Origin: Thermomicrobiales bacterium
Lineage (GTDB): Bacteria; Chloroflexota; Chloroflexia; Thermomicrobiales; UBA6265
NCBI GenBank assembly: GCA_020432165.1
Contig: JAGQGU010000009.1
Location: forward strand, 1 to 57,478
Length of the DNA: 57,478 nucleotides
Direction: 5' to 3'
Shown: in pieces, positions 51,131-57,478 of the stretch
How positions within the stretch are numbered: the first letter of the stretch is position 1
Layout of the letters: the number at the start of each line of letters is the position of its first letter
The notes under the pieces: model-generated
The model's input: only the letters and a program-made list of their open reading frames with translations
Told to the model about the DNA's origin: nothing
Databases searched by the model: none
Program-made: the position numbers and the translations under genes

Positions 51131-51139
51131 TGCTACAAT
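51131..51139 (+). promoter_or_regulatory. Extended -10 promoter of ileS leader
   Basis: TGCTACAAT (51131-51139) fits TGnTATAAT. No good -35 is at the usual distance, which an extended -10 does not need. It would start the T-box transcript near 51146. Confidence 0.45.
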
Positions 51140-51475
51140 ATCGGCTGGAATCATCGGGGGATCAACCCGATGTGACCTACATATGGCGTTGAACGAGACA
51201 GCGCCCACGTAGCGGAATCGCACAGCCAGTCCGGGATGATGAGAGCCGGGCCGCCAGCCGTTCGTGGGAGATCACTCCGGAGCCGCGACCTGAACCGCCC
51301 ATTCGTAGCCCGTGCTTCATGCACGGGTGACCCGCACGTAAAGTGCGGGCGTACGCTAAGTGGGTGACGAAGTAAGGAAGCCGGGATTCCGATCCGATAT
51401 TCGGTTTCAAGTGGGTCATTTTCACGATGATCAATTGAGGTGGTACCGCGGGCTTGCTCGTCCTCTATGTGGGGG
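51140..51475 (+). ncRNA. T-box riboswitch of ileS, interrupted by REP repeats
   Basis: The T-box core GAGGTGGTACCGCG (51437-51450) is almost the consensus AGGGTGGNACCGCG. GAGG pairs with the CCTC at 51462-51465 to form the antiterminator/antisequestrator, leaving the TGGT bulge that reads the NCCA end of uncharged tRNA. Upstream, GGCTG (51143-51147) can pair with CAGCC (about 51224-51228) as the base of stem I. AATC at 51216-51219 offers the Ile codon ATC as specifier. Between stem I and the core lies a REP hairpin pair (51305-51354). No canonical terminator follows, so control could be translational or act over a distance. Confidence 0.85.
51305..51354. repeat. REP hairpin pair inside the T-box leader
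   Basis: GTAG + CCCGTGC-TTCAT-GCACGGG (51305-51327) is followed by CCCGCAC-GTAAA-GTGCGGG (51331-51349) and CGTAC. It splits the riboswitch between stem I and the antiterminator. Matching palindromes stand alone at 11.8, 45.4 and 55.2 kb. Confidence 0.8.
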
Positions 51476-51490
51476 CGGGCCGTCAGTCCT

Positions 51491-51830
51491 GCGCGTAGCG
51501 CAGGATCCCCCGAGTAGCCATAGGCCGGTCTAGGTGACGAAGATTCGGTAGAGGAGGAGCTTGTCTCCTCCGGGGGCAGCTCGTCTGCCCCGCTACCAAT
51601 TGACCTCCGGGCTCAACCCGGGGGCTACGGATGAATACGATGATTGAACCCCCGGGCTTAACCCGGGGGCCACGTCCCCGGGGATAAGGGCAGCAAGCTG
51701 CCACCTTCGGTACCCCCGGGGCTACGGATGAGACGATGAGGATTCGGTAGAGGAGGAGCTTGTCTCCTCCAGGGGCAGACGAGCTGCCCCGCTACCAATT
51801 GACCCCCGGGCTCTACCCGGGGCTACGAAT
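51491..51830. repeat. REP cluster with a ~100-bp direct duplication before ileS
   Basis: The 365 bases between T-box and ileS are almost entirely hairpins: TCCTGCGC-GTA-GCGCAGGA (about 51487-51505); GGAGGAG-CTTGT-CTCCTCC (51554-51572); GGGGCAG/CTGCCCC + CTACC; and CCGGG...CCCGG types. The block from about 51541 to 51625 is repeated from about 51741 to 51830 with small changes (loop CTCGT in one becomes ACGAG in the other). No reading frame or promoter is evident within it. Confidence 0.8.
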
Positions 51831-51839
51831 GAGGGATGT

Positions 51840-54800
51840 ATGTCAGAGACTACCGCCAAACGAGCCACTTTTGCTTCTCTCCCCACCAAGGTCGATTTCC
51901 CCGCACTGGAGCGTGAGCAGCTCCGCTGGTGGCAGGAAGATGGCGTGGTGCAGGACTATCTGCATAAAAACGACAACTCCGGCACAACTTTCAGCTTCAT
52001 CGATGGCCCGATCACGGCCAATAACCCGATGGGAGTCCACCACGCCTGGGGCCGCAGCTACAAGGATCTTTTCCAGAAGTACCACAACATGCTCGGAGAC
52101 GAGCAGCGCTTCCAGAACGGATTCGACTGCCAAGGACTCTGGGTCGAGGTTGAGGTTGAGAAGGAACTCGGCCTGAAGAACAAGCGCGAGATCGAGGAAT
52201 ACGGGATCGCCAACTTCGTCGAGCGCTGCAAGCAGCGTGTGCTCACCTATAGCGCTCGCCAAACCGAGCAGAGCAAGCGCCTCGGTTACTTCATGGACTG
52301 GGATCACAGCTATTTCACCATGTCCGATGAAAATAACTACACCATCTGGCACTACCTCAAGACCTGCTACGAACGTGGCTGGATCTACAAGGGGCACGAT
52401 GTCATGCCCTGGTGCCCGCGCTGCGGCACTGGCCTCAGCGAGCACGAGATTGTCACCGAAGGCTATCAGGAGCGCACGCACCTGGCGGTCTTCGTGGCCT
52501 TCCCGCTGGTCGATGAGGATGCCAACCTCATGGTCTGGACCACCACACCCTGGACCCTCACCGTGAACACGATGGCCTCGGTCAATCCGGAGCTGGATTA
52601 CGCTCTGATCCAGCAGGATGGCAAGCGCTACTGGGTTGCTGTCGACGCGATCCGTAATGCCATTCGTGGCGAACACGAGATTCTGGAGACGATCAAGGGC
52701 GCCGAGCTGGTCGGCAAGCGCTATCGCGGCCCATTCGATGATCTCCCGGCCGTGCAGGGACTTGATCGCCATGTCATCTCCTGGAGCGATGTCAGCCCGG
52801 AAGAGGGCACGGGTATCGTTCACAATGCCCCTGGCGCTGGTAAGGAAGACTTCGCACTCGGCAACGAGAACGACTTGCCCGCGATCGCTCCGATCGACGA
52901 GTTCGGCAACTTCCTGGAAGGCTTCGGCTGGCTCACCGGCATGTCCGCCTCCGGTGCGGCCAAAGATATCGAAAAGTATCTGAAGGAAAAGGGGATTCTC
53001 TACCGCTCCGAGCAGTACACCCACCGCTATCCCGTCTGCTGGCGCTGCGGCACCGATCTGCTCTTCCGCCTGGTGGATGAGTGGTTCATCAGCATGGATG
53101 GCTTGCGGGAACAGTTGAAGGAACAGGCCCGCACCGCCAATTGGTATCCGGCATTCGGTCTCGAGCGCGAGATCGACTGGCTGGAAAACATGCACGACTG
53201 GATGATCTCAAAGAAGCGCTATTGGGGTCTGGCGTTGCCGATCTTTGATTGCGAAGAGTGCGGCACCTTCGAGGTCATCGGCTCCGAAACCGAGTTGAAG
53301 GAACGCGCCGTCGCGGGTTGGGAATCGTTCGAGGGCCATACTCCGCACCGCCCGTATCTGGACGATATCGAGATCGAGTGCAAGGAATGCGGTAGCCGCG
53401 TTCACCGCGTTAAGGATGTTGGTAATCCCTGGCTGGATGCCGGTATCGTCGCCATGAGCACGCTTCACTACCGCAACGACAAGGAATATTGGGAGAAATG
53501 GTATCCCGCCGATCTTATCAGCGAGAGCTTCCCCGGTCAGTTCCGCAACTGGTTCTATGCGCTGCTGACGGAGAGTGTCGCGCTCACTGGTCGCGCACCT
53601 TTTCGGAATGTCTACACCTACGCCCTCATGCGCGATGAGAAGGGCGCGGAGATGCACAAAAGCAAGGGCAACGCGATCTGGTTCGACGATGCTGCCGAGG
53701 AGTTCGGTGTCGATGTCATGCGTTGGCTCTTCGCGACCGTGAACCCGAGTGTGAACATGAACTTCGGTCCGCATGTCACCGACGATGTGCGCCGACGCTT
53801 CATCCTGCCGTTGTGGAATAGCTATAGCTTCTTCGTCACGTATGCGAATATCGATGGCTGGAGTCCATCTGCTAATCCGACTCCCGTCGCCGAGCGCACG
53901 CTGCTGGATCGTTGGATCATCAGTCAGTTGAACGCGCTCGTGGCGTATGTCCGCGAGAAGATGGACAACTTCGATCCAACCAGTGCCGCCCGCGCCATCG
54001 AGAATTTTGTGGTCGAGGAGTTGAGCAATTGGTATATCCGTCGCAACCGTCGCCGCTTCTGGAAGCCAGAGAGTGATGCGGACAAGGCCAACGCCTACGA
54101 GACGCTCTATGAAGCACTCGTGACCGTGAGTAAGCTGATCGCGCCGTTCATGCCGTTCCTCTCTGACGAGATTTATCGCAATCTCGCCGTAGCCCCGGGG
54201 TTTAGCCCCGGGGTTGATGGGGGTGATGCGCCACCCCGATCCGTCCACCTCACCGGCTTCCCGGAAGCCGACGACTCACTGATCGATGCCCAGCTCAATC
54301 GCGAGATGGCTGCGGTGCTGGATGTGGTTAAGTTGGGTCGCGCCGCCCGGAGCGAGGCGAACATCAAGGTGCGGCAGCCATTGGCAGCCATCCTTGTGCA
54401 CACGCCTGATCCGACCGATGCCGAGGCAGTTGTGCGCCTCAAGGATCAGATTCTGGACGAGCTGAACGTGAAGGATGTTCGCGCTATCACTGAGCTCGGT
54501 GGCATCCTCAGCTATGAGGTCAAGCCGAACCTGCCGTTGTTAGGGCCGAAGTATGGCAAGCAGCTCGGTGCACTTCGCCAGGCCATTGGCGCGCTCGATC
54601 CTGCCGCGGTCGCGGATATCGTCAACGCCGGGCAAGATGTCCCCGTGACCCTCACGGACGGAACCTCGGTCACCTTGACGTCGCAGGAACTGTTGGTAAC
54701 GATGCGCAAGAACGAGGGGTACGCTGCGGCCCAGAGCGAGGCTGCGACGGTTGTGCTCGATACCGAGCTGACGCCGGAGTTGATCGCTGAGGGATACGCG

Positions 54801-55037
54801 CGCGATTTCGTCCGCCAGGTGCAGGATTTGCGGAAGCAGCTTGAATTGAACATCGATGACCGTATCGTGGTGGGCTACAGCGTCGACGGCGAGGTCGCTG
54901 CCGCCATTGCGGACTGGCGCGACTGGATCGCCGCAGAAGTGTTGGCGGTATCGTTAACTGCTGCCGATGATCTCGTCGACGCCACGGAGATCAAGGTTGG
55001 TAGCGACACCGTGCTGGTCAGCATTTCAAGGGCGTAG
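51840..55037 (+). CDS. ileS: Isoleucyl-tRNA synthetase, type 2
   Basis: 1065 residues. Charges tRNA-Ile. The HIGH region is ITANNPMGVHHAWGR (GVHH at 65-68). The editing domain has VWTTTPWTLTVNTMASV. CPRCGTGLSEHE and CWRCGTDLLFR are Cys pairs, and the KMSKS loop is HKSKGN (606-611). The NNPMGVHH form and length are those of the eukaryote-like type-2 enzymes, which often resist mupirocin. Residues of about 784-799 (VAPGFSPGVDGG...) are encoded by a GTAG-footed REP palindrome inserted in frame, between the conserved FLSDEIYRNL and SVHLTGFPEAD. Regulated by the T-box upstream. Start ATG 51840 follows GAGGG. Confidence 0.97.
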   Translation: MSETTAKRATFASLPTKVDFPALEREQLRWWQEDGVVQDYLHKNDNSGTTFSFIDGPITANNPMGVHHAWGRSYKDLFQKYHNMLGDEQRFQNGFDCQGLWVEVEVEKELGLKNKREIEEYGIANFVERCKQRVLTYSARQTEQSKRLGYFMDWDHSYFTMSDENNYTIWHYLKTCYERGWIYKGHDVMPWCPRCGTGLSEHEIVTEGYQERTHLAVFVAFPLVDEDANLMVWTTTPWTLTVNTMASVNPELDYALIQQDGKRYWVAVDAIRNAIRGEHEILETIKGAELVGKRYRGPFDDLPAVQGLDRHVISWSDVSPEEGTGIVHNAPGAGKEDFALGNENDLPAIAPIDEFGNFLEGFGWLTGMSASGAAKDIEKYLKEKGILYRSEQYTHRYPVCWRCGTDLLFRLVDEWFISMDGLREQLKEQARTANWYPAFGLEREIDWLENMHDWMISKKRYWGLALPIFDCEECGTFEVIGSETELKERAVAGWESFEGHTPHRPYLDDIEIECKECGSRVHRVKDVGNPWLDAGIVAMSTLHYRNDKEYWEKWYPADLISESFPGQFRNWFYALLTESVALTGRAPFRNVYTYALMRDEKGAEMHKSKGNAIWFDDAAEEFGVDVMRWLFATVNPSVNMNFGPHVTDDVRRRFILPLWNSYSFFVTYANIDGWSPSANPTPVAERTLLDRWIISQLNALVAYVREKMDNFDPTSAARAIENFVVEELSNWYIRRNRRRFWKPESDADKANAYETLYEALVTVSKLIAPFMPFLSDEIYRNLAVAPGFSPGVDGGDAPPRSVHLTGFPEADDSLIDAQLNREMAAVLDVVKLGRAARSEANIKVRQPLAAILVHTPDPTDAEAVVRLKDQILDELNVKDVRAITELGGILSYEVKPNLPLLGPKYGKQLGALRQAIGALDPAAVADIVNAGQDVPVTLTDGTSVTLTSQELLVTMRKNEGYAAAQSEAATVVLDTELTPELIAEGYARDFVRQVQDLRKQLELNIDDRIVVGYSVDGEVAAAIADWRDWIAAEVLAVSLTAADDLVDATEIKVGSDTVLVSISRA
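54189..54237. repeat. REP palindrome within the ileS coding sequence
   Basis: GTAG + CCCCGGGG-TTTAG-CCCCGGGG (54189-54213), then GGGTG...CACCC (about 54220-54236). It reads in frame as codons 784-799. The first hairpin is the same type as the intergenic CCCCGGGG-TTGAT-CCCCGGGG repeats at 32.7-35.3 kb. Confidence 0.8.
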
Positions 55038-55057
55038 GCCTGTGTTTTCTACACGGG

Positions 55058-55250
55058 CTTGGAGTAGATCGGTAGCGGCGGAGCTTGTCTCCGCCCAACG
55101 TGGCACCGGGCCTTGTGCCCGGTGCGGAAGATGGACTCTTCCCACCGCATATCAAATGCGGTGCTACTTTCCCGCTCTGCGCCGCCCAGTGGCACCGGGC
55201 CTTGTGCCCGGAACACCTCACCCGCACGTAAAGTGCGAGCGTACGTATAT
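55058..55250. repeat. REP cluster between ileS and ychF
   Basis: Hairpins in order: GTAG + CGGCGGAG-CTTGT-CTCCGCC; GCACCGGGC-CTTGT-GCCCGGTGC; CACCGCATATCAAATGCGGTG; a second CACCGGGC-CTTGT-GCCCGG; and CCCGCAC-GTAAA-GTGCGAG + CGTACG. They fill nearly all of the 254-base gap. One of them may terminate ileS. Confidence 0.8.
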
Positions 55251-55291
55251 CGACACATATCATTCGGTATAGGGAATAGGGAACAACCTTC

Positions 55292-56368
55292 ATGAGTCTC
55301 TCAATCGGAATCGTCGGACTGCCAAACGTCGGCAAATCCACTCTCTTCAATGCGCTGACGGATAACGATATCCTGGCCGCGAACTATCCCTTCGCCACAA
55401 TCGAGCCGAACACCGGTATCGTACCGGTGCCGGATACGCGGTTGAACAAACTCGCGGGTATCTTCGGCAGCGAACGCATTCTCCCGGCCACGGTGACCTT
55501 TGTCGATATCGCTGGCCTCGTCGCTGGCGCGAGCAAGGGGGAGGGGCTGGGCAACAAGTTCCTCGCCAATATCCGCAACTGCGAGGCGATTGCCCATATC
55601 GTTCGTGCATTCGAGAACGACGATATCCTGCACGTCAGCAACAAGGTGAATCCTGAAAGCGATATCGCGGTTATCAACACCGAACTCTGTCTGGCCGATA
55701 TGCAGACGATCGATGGTCGCCTGCAACGCTTGCAGAAAGAGTTGAAGGGAAATCCCAAGGCGGCGGGTTCTGCAGCATACCTTGAGAGCCTGAAGGCACA
55801 CCTCGATCAGGGCACATTGCTCTCTACACTGCCGAATCTGGATATGGAGGCGATCTACGATCTCCACCTTCTCTCGGCCAAACCGGTCATCTATGTCTTC
55901 AATGTCGATGAAGACACTCTGGCGGATAGTGACCGCCAGCAGGAACTGCGCGATATGGTCGCGCCCGCGAAGGCCATCTTCGTTTCGGCCAAGCTGGAGG
56001 AGGAGCTGCGCAGCCTCGATGAGGCAGATGCACTCGAACTGCTGGAGGGTTACGGTGTGAGCGAGAATGGCCTGGGTCAACTTATCCATGCCGCGTATGA
56101 CACGCTTGGTCTGCAAAGCTACCTGACTGCTGGCCCCAAGGAAGTACGCGCCTGGACCATCTCCCAGGGTGCTACTGCCCCGCAGGCTGCCGGTGTGATC
56201 CACACCGATTTCGAGCGCGGATTCATCGCCGCTCAGGTCGTTGATTTTGACGATCTGGTAACGCTCGGTTCCATGAATGCTGCCAAAGCCGCTGGCAAGG
56301 TGCGCACCGAGGGCAAGGAATACATCATGCGCCCCGGCGATGTGGTGGAGTTCAGATTCAACGTTTAG
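55292..56368 (+). CDS. ychF: Redox-regulated ATPase/GTP-binding protein YchF
   Basis: 358 residues, universally conserved Obg-like P-loop protein. G1 is GLPNVGKSTLFNALT (about 8-22), G3 DIAGLVAGASKGEGLGN and the G4-like FNVDED. The C-terminal TGS domain starts around SYLTAGPKEVRAWTI and ends EYIMRPGDVVEFRFNV. YchF prefers ATP and is tied to ribosome function and oxidative-stress response. It follows ileS in the same direction after a repeat cluster. Confidence 0.96.
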   Translation: MSLSIGIVGLPNVGKSTLFNALTDNDILAANYPFATIEPNTGIVPVPDTRLNKLAGIFGSERILPATVTFVDIAGLVAGASKGEGLGNKFLANIRNCEAIAHIVRAFENDDILHVSNKVNPESDIAVINTELCLADMQTIDGRLQRLQKELKGNPKAAGSAAYLESLKAHLDQGTLLSTLPNLDMEAIYDLHLLSAKPVIYVFNVDEDTLADSDRQQELRDMVAPAKAIFVSAKLEEELRSLDEADALELLEGYGVSENGLGQLIHAAYDTLGLQSYLTAGPKEVRAWTISQGATAPQAAGVIHTDFERGFIAAQVVDFDDLVTLGSMNAAKAAGKVRTEGKEYIMRPGDVVEFRFNV

Positions 56369-56400
56369 TCGGAGATTGGTGGCTGTTGGTATTCCCCTCA

Positions 56401-56441
56401 ACACATCAGCGCGAGTCCGATTCGGTCTCGCGCTGATGTGT
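56401..56441 (+). terminator. Terminator after ychF
   Basis: A perfect 15-bp stem (56401-56415 with 56427-56441) with an inner CCG/CGG pair. No T-run. The gap 56442-56779 is AT-rich and holds the inverted repeat TCTGAAA...TTTCAGA (56517-56543) and a promoter; I see no gene in it. Confidence 0.75.
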
Positions 56442-56705
56442 AGTCAACCAATGAAGGCATCGGACTCTTCAGCATCCTATAACTGAAGATATATGATGTA
56501 GTTTCAATCTTGCCCTTCTGAAAATTCTGAACGTTCTTTCAGACTGGACAGGAGGGTATGGGCACAGATATCGTGAACCCCGACTTGATTGGGAGCCATT
56601 GGGTTGTGCAATGGATCTAAATTGATATGGATTATCAGCACGAAATTTGTACCAGGGACCAATTTGCGATGTCAGTATTCTCCTGACAAGTGATTCTGTG
56701 GACAG

Positions 56706-56734
56706 TTGCTTTCCCTTACGTCATCTGTTATCTT
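56706..56734 (+). promoter_or_regulatory. Sigma-70-type promoter of third surface protein gene
   Basis: TTGCTT (56706-56711), 17 bases, TATCTT (56729-56734) with TG one base before the -10 (extended form). It lies 45 bases upstream of the start codon. Confidence 0.45.
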
Positions 56735-56779
56735 GTTAGGAGTCATTCGTTGACAGATAAAACCATGAGGGAGAAGAGT

Positions 56780-57478
56780 ATGTCACGAGGGTTGTGGGGG
56801 AGAGTTGTGGCTCTCTTCTTTGTGCTGTCGTTGTTTGCACCGCTCGGTCAGGTCTCTGCAGCTGATCCTCCTGTGTTGACGCTCAATGGAGCAGTCCAGG
56901 ATGTCACTGCCGCCAATATGGAAAACGTAACGTTTCAATGGCCAACTGGTGCTGAAGTAGCAATTTGGTATGGCTACCAATATACCGCTGGCTGCGTAGG
57001 CACGCCGAATGATCCTGGCTGGACAATCGCCTATGGCGGCAACATTAACTTAACGGGAGGATATGTCGCATATCTGCAGGCACGGTGGATTGACACTCAG
57101 GAGACTAGCCCATGTCTGCGGATCGAGTGGAGTGCCTCCGCACAACCGACCCCGACTGAAACATCGACTCCAACTGAAACACCGACGGAGATCGTTACGC
57201 CAACGGAGACAGAGACACCGCTTGGAGTGCCGGTTCTGACCTTGAATGGAGGCACGGAAAGCATTGAGGTGCCGAACTATACCTACGTGTACTTCACATG
57301 GCCAGAAGGAGCAGAGGTTGCGATCTGGAACAGCCAGGATGGAGCGACCGGTTGTACTGGCACTCCATCGGGACCGGGATGGACACCATACTATGGAGGC
57401 AGCTCGATTTACACAGCACCGACGACGCTGTGGTATCAGGCGCGATTGATTAACTATCCTGATGTGACCAGTGATTGC
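56780..57478 (+). CDS. Secreted repeat surface protein, start only (cut by window end)
   Basis: Open from ATG 56780 (GGGAGAAG upstream) through the last base, 233 codons, no stop seen. ATG 56765 is an alternative start without a ribosome-binding site. Signal peptide at about 1-27 (VVALFFVLSLFAPLGQVSA). Then two copies of an about 75-residue domain (VLTLNGAVQDVT... and VLTLNGGTESIEV...), each with PxGAEVAIW, a central Cys and a YLQARW or YQARL end. A PT/TETPTE linker joins them. The domain is the same type as the first repeat class of the 1352-residue LPNTG protein at 14.4 kb. An LPNTG end is expected but lies outside. Confidence 0.85.
   Translation, partial: MSRGLWGRVVALFFVLSLFAPLGQVSAADPPVLTLNGAVQDVTAANMENVTFQWPTGAEVAIWYGYQYTAGCVGTPNDPGWTIAYGGNINLTGGYVAYLQARWIDTQETSPCLRIEWSASAQPTPTETSTPTETPTEIVTPTETETPLGVPVLTLNGGTESIEVPNYTYVYFTWPEGAEVAIWNSQDGATGCTGTPSGPGWTPYYGGSSIYTAPTTLWYQARLINYPDVTSDC

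Noticed and set aside
51471-51505. Classical Rho-independent terminator of the T-box
   Set aside because: The hairpin TCCTGCGC/GCGCAGGA is a REP-type palindrome that does not share sequence with the T-box 3' strand and is followed by CCCCC, not a T-run.
51843-53195. 450-codon open frame on the minus strand
   Set aside because: Complete antisense overlap with ileS, whose motifs are certain. The translation is low in structure and typical of a GC-rich shadow frame.

Overview
This window looks like chromosomal DNA, at a guess 55-60% G+C, from an environmental bacterium. I think the Chloroflexota class Thermomicrobia is the best fit, but that is inference from style and not from a marker gene. 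The pointers are PT-rich stalks and LPNTG tails on secreted proteins, lipid-free Tat/Sec binding proteins with TPxASP linkers, single-chain glycyl-tRNA synthetase, a type-2 isoleucyl-tRNA synthetase behind a T-box, an IspG (MEP) isoprenoid pathway, and very many GTAG-footed palindromic repeats. There is no rRNA, tRNA or CRISPR array that I can see.

Layout. 0-3.9 kb: two tandem paralogous ECF sigma / membrane anti-sigma-like gene pairs that share a promoter-like motif at identical spacing, then a small membrane protein. 4.1-9.6 kb (minus): M16 peptidase and an ABC exporter whose ATPase carries an N-terminal two-helix membrane domain. 9.6-11.7 kb: small unknown protein, P-loop kinase, Gfo/Idh/MocA oxidoreductase. 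11.9-14.2 kb (minus): short UvrA-like ABC protein. 14.4-18.5 kb: a 1352-residue repetitive LPNTG surface protein. 18.6-21.7 kb: sarcosine oxidase-like flavoenzyme and a Gfo/Idh-ThuA operon. 21.9-25.3 kb (minus): a nitrate/sulfonate-type ABC importer with a metallophosphoesterase. 25.4-32.6 kb: glyQS, tyrosine recombinase, ald, DUF488, rseP, ispG. 32.6-35.3 kb: a second LPNTG protein flanked on both sides by ~118-bp tandem repeats. 35.3-40.8 kb: lysine-less aminotransferase-like protein, phosphoesterase, D-Ala-D-Ala carboxypeptidase, and the overlapping run rluB-cmk-plsC. 40.9-46 kb: HTH/iron-binding-protein fusion ORF, UPF0060, EamA exporter with XRE-cupin regulator, GH114 hydrolase, membrane protein. 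46.1-49.1 kb: CHC2 primase zinc-finger protein plus RecA-type helicase, then a DUF3800 protein, punctuated by 60-75 bp inverted-repeat elements. This is the most accessory-looking part. 49.1-51.0 kb: frameshifted LLM-type oxidoreductase and an ArsR-AHSA1 operon. 51.1-56.4 kb: T-box leader, ileS, ychF. From 56.8 kb: start of a third surface protein of the same domain family, cut by the window end.

Themes. Surface display (three secreted repeat proteins, at least two with LPNTG tails), envelope sensing (sigma/anti-sigma pairs, RseP) and central translation/isoprenoid genes are interleaved with dense small repeats. The repeats are the most unusual feature. One GTAG-footed hairpin pair sits inside the ileS T-box leader, several hundred bases of further hairpins separate that T-box from its gene, and another hairpin has been absorbed in frame into the ileS coding sequence. 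A second, unrelated inverted-repeat family occurs four times between 42.7 and 49.1 kb. Start codons were chosen by ribosome-binding site and family alignment from memory. No database search was possible.
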